Both the position numbers and the translations under genes were made by a program. A model generated the notes under the pieces. That model ran no database searches and was not told the DNA's origin. It saw nothing but the letters and a program-made list of their open reading frames with translations. This document shows positions 57,912 to 64,000 of a stretch of DNA of 64,000 bases, piece after piece (the first letter of the stretch is position 1; each line of letters opens with the position of its first letter). Origin of the DNA: Pseudomonas sp. GM78 (GTDB lineage: Bacteria; Pseudomonadota; Gammaproteobacteria; Pseudomonadales; Pseudomonadaceae); the NCBI RefSeq assembly GCF_000282475.1, contig NZ_AKJF01000057.1:1-64000 (forward strand), given 5' to 3'.

Positions 57912-59647
57912 TAACGGGCGTCTCGGGTGGTGGTCCAGCGTTGCAGGAAAGTGTCGGCATCGACCTCGCCGGTGATGCGCTGGCTACGTCGCTCGATGCC
58001 GTCGGTGCCTATCCACAGAAGGCTCGGTGGGCCTGGCACCTTGTAACGGCCGAGCAGTTCGCGGCTGGCGGCATTGTCGGCGGTGACATCCAGTCGGAGC
58101 AAGCGCACGTCGCTCAAGGCTTGCAGTACCTTCGCCTTGCCGAACACCTGTTTTTCCATGACCTTGCACGACACGCACCAGTCGGCATAGTAATCCAGCA
58201 GCACCCACTGGCCCTGCATTTGGGCCGCATCGAGTTCCCGTTGCAGGGCCGCAGGGTCCTTGATCGTGGTGAAGGCGTCGTGGCCGCTTGGCACGGCGGC
58301 GACGGCCGAGCTGGAAGCGCGGAAGACCTGCAACGGTTTGAACAGATCATCACTGCCCCCCGCCGCGCCGATCAGCAACAGGCTGCCCCACAAACCCAGC
58401 AGGAGCGAGGTGGCGCCGAACAGGTGAGCGATGCGGCCAAAACCGTCCGACTGCTTCCACGCGCTATAAGCCGCGACCACCAGCAACGCACCGCACAAGC
58501 CAACCCACAGCGATTCATCCAGCACCGGGCGCAGCATCAGCAATGCGGTGGCGAGGAACAGGAAGCCGAAGATGCCTTTGAGCAGGTTCATCCAGGCGCC
58601 AGGCTTGGGCAGGAAGCGATTGCCGACTGTCACCAGCAGCAACAATGGCACACCGATTCCGATGCCCATGGCAAACAGGATCAAGCCACCGTGCAGCGCG
58701 TTGCCGCTCTGCGCGATGTAGAGCAGCGCGCCGGCCAGCGGCGCGGTCATGCACGGGCCGACCAGCAGACCGGATAACGCGCCCAGCGCACCGGCGCCGA
58801 TCAGGCTGCCACCGCGCTGATTGCGTGAAACGTTTTCCAGCCGGTCACGCACGGCCACCGGCAGTTGCAGCTCGAAGAAGCCGAACATCGGCAATGCCAG
58901 CAGCACGAAAATCGCTGCGAAACTGCCCAGCAACCAAGGGTTCTGCAACCAGGCTTGCAGGTTCGCCCCGAGGGATGCAGCCAACACGCCCATCGCCGCA
59001 TACACCAACGCCATGCTCACCACATAACTGCCGGCCAGGGCCACGCCGCGCCTCGGCGTCGCGCCGCTGCCGACGATCAGCCCGGCCAGAATGGGCAACA
59101 TCGGCAGCGAACACGGGGTGAACGCCAGCAACAGGCCCAGCCCGAAGAACACCAACAGGCTCCAACCCAATGCGCGCTGCTGCAGATTGCTGGCCAGGGC
59201 CTGGTCCGGCGCTTCGTCTACCGCGCCAGCCAGGGATTTACCGCCCAGATCCACGACTTTGGTTTGTGGCGGATAACACAGGCCGGCATCGGCACAGCCC
59301 TGGAAGCCGACCTTGATCTGGGCGGTCGCGCCTGCCGGGATCTTCAGCTCAAGGCCTTGGCGATAAACCTGCTGTTCGCCGAAGAATTCATCGCTGTGGA
59401 ATTCCCCCTCCGGCAAAACGGGATGCTGGTCGACAGTCAAACCGTCGAACTTCAAGCGCTTCTGATACAGGTAATAGCCATCGGCAATCTGCCAGAACAA
59501 CTGGGTTTCGCCGGACTCAAGGCGTTCAGAAGTGAAAACGAACGCTTTGTCGACCGGGAGAAAGTCGGGTTTTGTCTCGAACGGATTGCTGCCAGCCTGG
59601 GTCAGGCCGGAAAACAGCAGGGCGACGAGTAGAAACAGCTGGCGCAT
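57911..59647 (-). CDS. dsbD: Thiol:disulfide interchange protein DsbD
   Basis: Inner-membrane electron carrier of 578 residues that moves reducing power from cytoplasmic thioredoxin to periplasmic DsbG-type proteins. A signal peptide is followed by the N-terminal DsbD-alpha domain with FQGCADAGLCYPP, then eight membrane helices with the redox cysteines in FTPCSLPMLPIL and VGPCMTAPLAG, and a C-terminal thioredoxin domain with YADWCVSCKVME. All three cysteine pairs are present. First gene of the cluster. Confidence 0.95.
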   Translation of the reverse strand: MRQLFLLVALLFSGLTQAGSNPFETKPDFLPVDKAFVFTSERLESGETQLFWQIADGYYLYQKRLKFDGLTVDQHPVLPEGEFHSDEFFGEQQVYRQGLELKIPAGATAQIKVGFQGCADAGLCYPPQTKVVDLGGKSLAGAVDEAPDQALASNLQQRALGWSLLVFFGLGLLLAFTPCSLPMLPILAGLIVGSGATPRRGVALAGSYVVSMALVYAAMGVLAASLGANLQAWLQNPWLLGSFAAIFVLLALPMFGFFELQLPVAVRDRLENVSRNQRGGSLIGAGALGALSGLLVGPCMTAPLAGALLYIAQSGNALHGGLILFAMGIGIGVPLLLLVTVGNRFLPKPGAWMNLLKGIFGFLFLATALLMLRPVLDESLWVGLCGALLVVAAYSAWKQSDGFGRIAHLFGATSLLLGLWGSLLLIGAAGGSDDLFKPLQVFRASSSAVAAVPSGHDAFTTIKDPAALQRELDAAQMQGQWVLLDYYADWCVSCKVMEKQVFGKAKVLQALSDVRLLRLDVTADNAASRELLGRYKVPGPPSLLWIGTDGIERRSQRITGEVDADTFLQRWTTTRDAR

Positions 59648-59694
59648 GGAAAAGCCTTATCCTTTAGCAAGTGAGCTGCACAATGGGTGGCGGC

Positions 59695-59713
59695 GATTAA
59701 CCGATGATTAACC
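59695..59713. promoter_or_regulatory. Direct repeat in the dsbD/dsbR divergent region
   Basis: GATTAACC-N3-GATTAACC, an 11-bp period typical of OmpR-family response regulator sites, 48-66 bases upstream of dsbD and 88-106 upstream of dsbR. Probable DsbR site. Confidence 0.6.
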
Positions 59714-59800
59714 CTGGCCGCCTTGTGGCTGGGGCACTTGCGGCATAATGTCCTCTTAATCGGTCACCGGCCTAATAGCGTTATTTACACGAGGCTTTCC

Positions 59801-60484
59801 ATGCACGTACTGGTTTGCGAAGACGATGAGTTGATTGCCAGCGGCATCGTTGCCGGCCTGACAGCCCAGGGCCTGACCGTGGAACACGTCGCCACCGCGT
59901 CGGCGGCGCGGGCGATGCTCAAGGTGGCCGAATTCGACGTCATGGTCCTCGACCTCGGTTTGCCAGACGAGGACGGGCTGAAGCTGTTGCAGCAGTTGCG
60001 CCATCATGGCCTGGAGATCCCTGTACTGATCCTCACCGCCCGGGATTCGGTCACTGACCGTGTCGACGGCCTGCAAGCGGGCGCCGACGATTACCTGCTC
60101 AAGCCGTTCGACCTGCGCGAACTTGCCGCACGCCTGCACACGCTGTTGCGGCGGGTAGCGGGGCGTAGCGTCAACCTGATCGAGCACGGTGCCCTGACTT
60201 ACGACCCGAGCAGCCGCGAAACCATGCTTGGCGGTCAGCCAGTGGATCTGTCCCGTCGTGAACAGTCACTGTTGCAAGCCTTGTTGCACAACCGTGGCCG
60301 GGTGCTGTCCACCGAGCAGTTGAAAGACAGCGTCTACGGATTCAACGACGAACTGGAAAGCAACGCCCTCAACGTCCATATCCATCACCTGCGGCGCAAG
60401 CTCGGCAACGGCATCGTCGAGACCGTGCGCGGCCTGGGCTATCGCCTGGGGCCGGCTGATGGCGCAGAGGAATTGAAAAAGTGA
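59801..60484 (+). CDS. dsbR: OmpR-family response regulator DsbR
   Basis: 227 residues from MHVLVCEDDELIASG; phospho-acceptor near Asp51 (VMVLDLGLPD), KPF lysine in YLLKPFDLRE, and a C-terminal winged helix (LSRREQSLLQALLHNRGRVL, NVHIHHLRRKLGNG). The arrangement dsbG-dsbE-dsbD / dsbR-dsbS matches P. aeruginosa PA2476-PA2480, where the pair responds to copper and activates dsbDEG. I assign it by this synteny. The stop overlaps the sensor start. Confidence 0.85.
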   Translation: MHVLVCEDDELIASGIVAGLTAQGLTVEHVATASAARAMLKVAEFDVMVLDLGLPDEDGLKLLQQLRHHGLEIPVLILTARDSVTDRVDGLQAGADDYLLKPFDLRELAARLHTLLRRVAGRSVNLIEHGALTYDPSSRETMLGGQPVDLSRREQSLLQALLHNRGRVLSTEQLKDSVYGFNDELESNALNVHIHHLRRKLGNGIVETVRGLGYRLGPADGAEELKK

Positions 60485-61806
60485 TGAGCCTGCGTTTGCG
60501 CCTGAGCCTGACGCTCGGTGGCGCTTTTGCCCTGATCTGGGCGCTGGCCGCGGCCTGGATGCTCAGCGACCTGCGCAACCAGATGATGTTTTCCCTCGAC
60601 CAGCGCCTGGTGGCCTCGGCGCGCATGGTCGCCGGGCTCATGGAGCAACTGCCGCCGTTGCCGAGCAAGGGCGAGGGCACCCATTTCAGTGCCGAGCAAC
60701 TGAACATTCCCGGCGGCATGGCGTGCCAGGTCAGTTCGTTGCGCGGTGAAATCCTCGCCCGCAGCCACAGTGATCCGGGGCAAACCCTGGAAGCCGAGAA
60801 AATGGGGTTCCACGACCAGATCATCGACGGCGCACCGTGGCGCAGTTTCACCCTGGCCCGTGGCGACCTGCGGATCACCACGGCCGACCGGCAGATCGAA
60901 CGCGAGGCGCTGAACATGTCGATCCTGCTGGCCGCTTCGGTGCCGGTGGGCGTGGCGCTGCTCGGTTGCCTGTGCCTGCTCTGGCTCGGTATCGGCCAGG
61001 GTCTGGCGCCGCTCAATCGCATGCGCGACGCCTTGATGCGCCGCAGCCCGGACTCCCTCGAGCCTTTGCAGGTGCAGCCGTTGCCCAGTGAACTGCAACC
61101 CTTGCTCGACACGCAGAACCAGTTGTTCCAGCGCATCGGCAAGACCATCGAACGCGAACGTCGGCTGACTGGCGACGCAGCCCATGAATTGCGCAGCCCG
61201 CTGACCGCGATCAAGACTCACCTGCAAGTGGCACGCATGACCGAAGGCGAGGCCCGGGATCAATCCCTGGCCCGGGCCGAAGAGGGTGCCGACCGCCTGC
61301 ATCGCACGCTCGAACAACTGCTGTTGCTGGCACGGGTCGAGGGCAGCCTGTCGTTTGACGATGGCGTGCAGTGCAGTGCCGAACAGGTGGCGAAACTGGC
61401 GATACAGGACACCGCCGGTGGTGATCGCCAGCGCATCAGGCTCCAGCTGCCGACCAGGGTTTCCCACGCCCCGGTGAAAATGCCCTCGGTGCTGTCGATT
61501 GCCGCACTGCGCAACCTCCTCGATAACGCCTTGCGCCATACGCCTGGCGACGGGCCGGTGGAGCTGAGCCTGCAAACCACCGGTAACCGCGTGCAGTTCG
61601 TGGTGCGCGACCATGGCCCGGGCATTGCCGATGACGACCTGCAACACCTGACCCAACGCTTCTGGCGCAACGGCCAGAGCAACGGTTGTGGCCTCGGCCT
61701 GGCGATTGTCCAGGCGATCGTGCAGCGCTGCGGTTGTACCCTGCGTTTCGACAGTCGGCCGGATGGCTTGCGGGTGGAGCTGACGATGCCGTTGCAACCG
61801 GTGTAA
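60481..61806 (+). CDS. dsbS: Sensor histidine kinase DsbS
   Basis: 441 residues from a GTG (an ATG follows at the next codon). Membrane helices near 8-28 and 153-175 frame a periplasmic domain. The phospho-histidine is in GDAAHELRSPLTAIKTHLQV; ATP-binding motifs are ALRNLLDNALRHT, VRDHGPGIADD and CGLGLAIVQAIV. In P. aeruginosa the homologue senses copper and switches from phosphatase to kinase. Cotranscribed with dsbR. Confidence 0.86.
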   Translation: MMSLRLRLSLTLGGAFALIWALAAAWMLSDLRNQMMFSLDQRLVASARMVAGLMEQLPPLPSKGEGTHFSAEQLNIPGGMACQVSSLRGEILARSHSDPGQTLEAEKMGFHDQIIDGAPWRSFTLARGDLRITTADRQIEREALNMSILLAASVPVGVALLGCLCLLWLGIGQGLAPLNRMRDALMRRSPDSLEPLQVQPLPSELQPLLDTQNQLFQRIGKTIERERRLTGDAAHELRSPLTAIKTHLQVARMTEGEARDQSLARAEEGADRLHRTLEQLLLLARVEGSLSFDDGVQCSAEQVAKLAIQDTAGGDRQRIRLQLPTRVSHAPVKMPSVLSIAALRNLLDNALRHTPGDGPVELSLQTTGNRVQFVVRDHGPGIADDDLQHLTQRFWRNGQSNGCGLGLAIVQAIVQRCGCTLRFDSRPDGLRVELTMPLQPV

Positions 61807-61925
61807 CGAACCGCATAAAACCTATGGCGGCCCTGGCGCACATCAAATGTAACGCCTGTCGATTGGCCGCCCGGATCCCACAGGACTATCGTTGTTCCTA
61901 CTCAATGGATTGAGGGGAGCGCACC

Positions 61926-62408
61926 ATGGAAGCATCCGTACACACCTGCAAGGCAACCCCGGCCGACGCCGGCATCATCAGTCGCATTATCGAGCGCTCC
62001 ATCCGGGTCGGTTGCGTGCTCGACCACCGCAACAACCTGCGAACCGTGGCCAACTGGACCCACAACAAGACCATCGAACACATTCTTCCCTGGTTCACCG
62101 ACCGGCGGTTGTACCTGAACATCGCCCTGTTGCAGGACAAGCCCGTGGGTGTCGCCATGGCCGCCAGCCACGGCAAGGTAGCGTTCTGCTACGTACTGCC
62201 GGAATGGTTTCGTCGCGGGGCCGGGCAAGCGCTGGTGCGCGATCTCGAAGGCTGGTTGATCGAACAGGGCCTGCGCCATTCACGACTCAACAGCACCCGC
62301 ACCGGCGAAGCCTTTTATCGGCACCTGGGTTATCAGGCGTATGCCCAGGCGTTCGCGGTAGCGGGCCTGTATGCCATCCCCATGCACAAAGCGTTGCCTG
62401 AGGTCTAA
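61926..62408 (+). CDS. GNAT family N-acetyltransferase
   Basis: 160 residues (MEASVHTCKATPADAGIISR). Acetyl-CoA binding region YVLPEWFRRGAGQALVRDLE and C-terminal TGEAFYRHLGY are typical of the family; the RRGAGQAL loop replaces the usual R/Q-x-x-G-x-G/A with only small change. Substrate unknown. It lies 57 bases before pvdH on the same strand and may be cotranscribed, which would hint at a role near siderophore metabolism, but that is inference only. Confidence 0.8.
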   Translation: MEASVHTCKATPADAGIISRIIERSIRVGCVLDHRNNLRTVANWTHNKTIEHILPWFTDRRLYLNIALLQDKPVGVAMAASHGKVAFCYVLPEWFRRGAGQALVRDLEGWLIEQGLRHSRLNSTRTGEAFYRHLGYQAYAQAFAVAGLYAIPMHKALPEV

Positions 62409-62465
62409 ATCCTCGGACTCCTGATGCGTTTCCAGAACAGGAAAACCTTATTGAGGGGTCGAGAG

Positions 62466-63878
62466 ATGTCAGTCGCTACCAGGCTTGTGCAAGACCAGTC
62501 GGCCCGGATCACTCCGGTGCCGGCCGAGACGTTTTATCAGTTCAACGAATCGCCGTTGCTGGCGCGTCAAAAACAGCAGGAGTCCAACGCCCGCAGTTAC
62601 CCGCGGCGAATTCCCCTGGCACTCAAGCGCGCCAAGGGCCTGTATGTGGAAGACGTCGAAGGCCGCACGTTCATCGATTGCCTGGCCGGCGCCGGCACAC
62701 TCGCCCTGGGGCACAACCACCCGGTGGTGATCGAAGCGATCCAGCGCGTGCTGGCCGACGAACTGCCGCTGCACACCCTGGACCTGACCACGCCGGTCAA
62801 GGATCAGTTCGTCCAGGACCTGTTCGGCTTGTTACCGAAAGCCTTGGCTGAGCAAGCGAAGATCCAGTTCTGCGGTCCCACCGGCACCGATGCGGTGGAA
62901 GCCGCGCTGAAACTGGTGCGTACGGCCACCGGCCGCAGCACCGTGCTGTCGTTCCAGGGCGGTTACCACGGCATGAGCCAGGGCGCTTTGAGTTTGATGG
63001 GCAGCCTGGGGCCGAAAAAACCTTTGGGCGCCTTGCTCAGCAACGGCGTGCAGTTCATGCCGTATCCCTACGATTACCGTTGCCCGTTTGGCCTGGGCGG
63101 CGCGCAGGGGGTGAAGGCCAACCTCAATTACCTGGAAAACCTGTTGAACGATCCCGAGGCCGGCGTGCAACTGCCGGCGGCAGTGATCGTTGAAGTGGTA
63201 CAGGGAGAGGGCGGGGTGATCCCGGCCGATCTCGACTGGTTGCGCGGCTTGCGCCGGATTACCGAAAAAGCCGGCGTGGCGTTGATCGTCGACGAGATTC
63301 AGAGCGGCTTTGCCCGCACCGGCAAGATGTTCGCCTTCGAGCACGCCGGGATCATTCCGGACGTGGTGGTGATGTCCAAGGCCATCGGCGGCAGCCTGCC
63401 ATTGGCCGTGGTGGTCTATCGCGACTGGCTCGACACCTGGCTGCCGGGCGCCCATGCCGGGACTTTCCGCGGTAATCAGATGGCGATGGCCGCCGGTTCT
63501 GCTGTGATGCGTTACCTGGTCGAACACAAGGTTTGCGAACATGCCGCCGCCATGGGCGAGCGCCTGGGCGAGCACCTGCGCATCCTGCAGCGGGATTTCC
63601 CGCAGCTGGGCGATATTCGAGGTCGAGGCCTGATGCTCGGTGTGGAGCTTATCGATCCGGCCGGCGTGCCGGATGCCCTGGGTCATCCGCCGGCGTTCGC
63701 GCGACTGGCGCCGCTGGTGCAGCGCGAATGCCTCAAGCGCGGCTTGATCCTTGAACTGGGCGGCCGCCAGGGTGCCGTGGTGCGCTTCCTGCCACCGCTG
63801 GTAATCACCGCCGCGGAAATCGACCGGGTGGCCGAGATTTTCGGCAGGGCCCTGGCCGCTGCCACCGCCAGCCTCTAA
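62466..63878 (+). CDS. pvdH: Diaminobutyrate-2-oxoglutarate aminotransferase PvdH
   Basis: PLP enzyme of 470 residues that converts aspartate semialdehyde to L-2,4-diaminobutyrate with glutamate as donor, supplying the Dab residue loaded by the last PvdL module. Start at MSVATRLVQDQSARI, length as in PvdH. Class III aminotransferase features: GLYVEDVEGRTFIDCLAGAG, CGPTGTDAVEAALKL, LIVDEIQSGFARTGK and the PLP lysine in VVVMSKAIGGSLPL. The mbtH-like gene follows 81 bases on. Confidence 0.95.
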   Translation: MSVATRLVQDQSARITPVPAETFYQFNESPLLARQKQQESNARSYPRRIPLALKRAKGLYVEDVEGRTFIDCLAGAGTLALGHNHPVVIEAIQRVLADELPLHTLDLTTPVKDQFVQDLFGLLPKALAEQAKIQFCGPTGTDAVEAALKLVRTATGRSTVLSFQGGYHGMSQGALSLMGSLGPKKPLGALLSNGVQFMPYPYDYRCPFGLGGAQGVKANLNYLENLLNDPEAGVQLPAAVIVEVVQGEGGVIPADLDWLRGLRRITEKAGVALIVDEIQSGFARTGKMFAFEHAGIIPDVVVMSKAIGGSLPLAVVVYRDWLDTWLPGAHAGTFRGNQMAMAAGSAVMRYLVEHKVCEHAAAMGERLGEHLRILQRDFPQLGDIRGRGLMLGVELIDPAGVPDALGHPPAFARLAPLVQRECLKRGLILELGGRQGAVVRFLPPLVITAAEIDRVAEIFGRALAAATASL

Positions 63879-63913
63879 ATTTCCCGAGCCCTGGAACGTT
63901 CCTTCTACATAGC

Positions 63914-63934
63914 GGCTGCACACAGCGTGCAGCC
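63914..63934 (+). repeat. Stem-loop between pvdH and the mbtH-like gene
   Basis: GGCTGCAC-ACAGC-GTGCAGCC, a perfect 8-bp stem with no T run, 26 bases before the next ATG. It may be an mRNA stability or processing element. Confidence 0.5.
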
Positions 63935-63959
63935 CACCCTACAGCGATGGAGAAACAGC

Positions 63960-64000
63960 ATGACGTCAGTATTCGACCGCGAGGACATCCTCTTTCAGGT
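63960..64000 (+). CDS. MbtH-like protein, 5' end only
   Basis: Only the first 13 codons are inside the window: MTSVFDREDILFQ. This opening matches MbtH-like proteins, about 70 residues long, that activate adenylation domains of peptide synthetases; one follows pvdH in P. aeruginosa (PA2412). GGAG lies upstream at normal spacing. The rest is outside the window. Confidence 0.8.
   Translation, partial: MTSVFDREDILFQ

Overview
The window reads as a chromosomal segment of a fluorescent Pseudomonas (P. fluorescens group). The evidence is the pyoverdine genes pvdS, pvdL, pvdH and an mbtH-like gene, GC-rich core genes with typical Pseudomonas neighbours, and many paired REP-type inverted repeats in the gaps between genes. 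No rRNA, tRNA, CRISPR array or complete insertion sequence was seen.

Layout. 1-3.3 kb: assimilatory nitrate control on the minus strand (nasS, nasT, then a nitrate transporter cut by the window edge), with an antiterminator-type RNA leader before the transporter and apparently a second one before nasS. 3.5-14.7 kb: housekeeping genes (pyrD, rmf with its structured leader, rlmKL, a CHASE/PAS/GGDEF diguanylate cyclase, dacB, yggL) and a benE-type transporter divergent from a GntR regulator. 14.9-22 kb: purine catabolism (xdhA-xdhB-xdhC-guaD) with a divergent GntR regulator that runs straight into smc. 22-30.3 kb: smc, zipA, ligA and a zinc metallopeptidase-like protein. 30.4-33 kb: two PepSY-type secreted proteins plus an OmpR-type two-component pair resembling the BqsPQRS (CarRS) system. 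33.1-34.1 kb: dusA.

34.1-41.2 kb is an accessory island. It starts with a tyrosine recombinase beside the 5' end of dusA, a known attachment site for integrative elements. It carries an AT-richer pair of unknown genes (one small secreted, one membrane), a DUF1778/GNAT toxin-antitoxin pair, a DUF6124 gene behind an elaborate candidate structured leader, a Phd/RelE pair, a frameshifted hicB, a DUF6429 gene, and a small lipoprotein gene present as one intact and one broken copy. No second attachment copy was found, so the far edge is uncertain.

41.2-64 kb: iron and redox. The sigma factor gene pvdS diverges from the 13-kb pvdL across a Fur box and a PvdS-type promoter. An alpha/beta hydrolase gene follows, then dsbD-dsbE-dsbG divergent from the response regulator/sensor pair dsbR-dsbS, a GNAT acetyltransferase gene, pvdH and the start of an mbtH-like gene. 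PvdH makes diaminobutyrate, which the last PvdL module is read to load, and MbtH proteins assist such adenylation domains.

The most novel-looking item is the leader at about 38.55-38.80 kb. A middle strand can pair with either of two near-identical partners, one of which includes the Shine-Dalgarno region of the DUF6124 gene, and a short upstream reading frame stops inside the other. The apparent second ANTAR-type leader, before nasST itself, is next.
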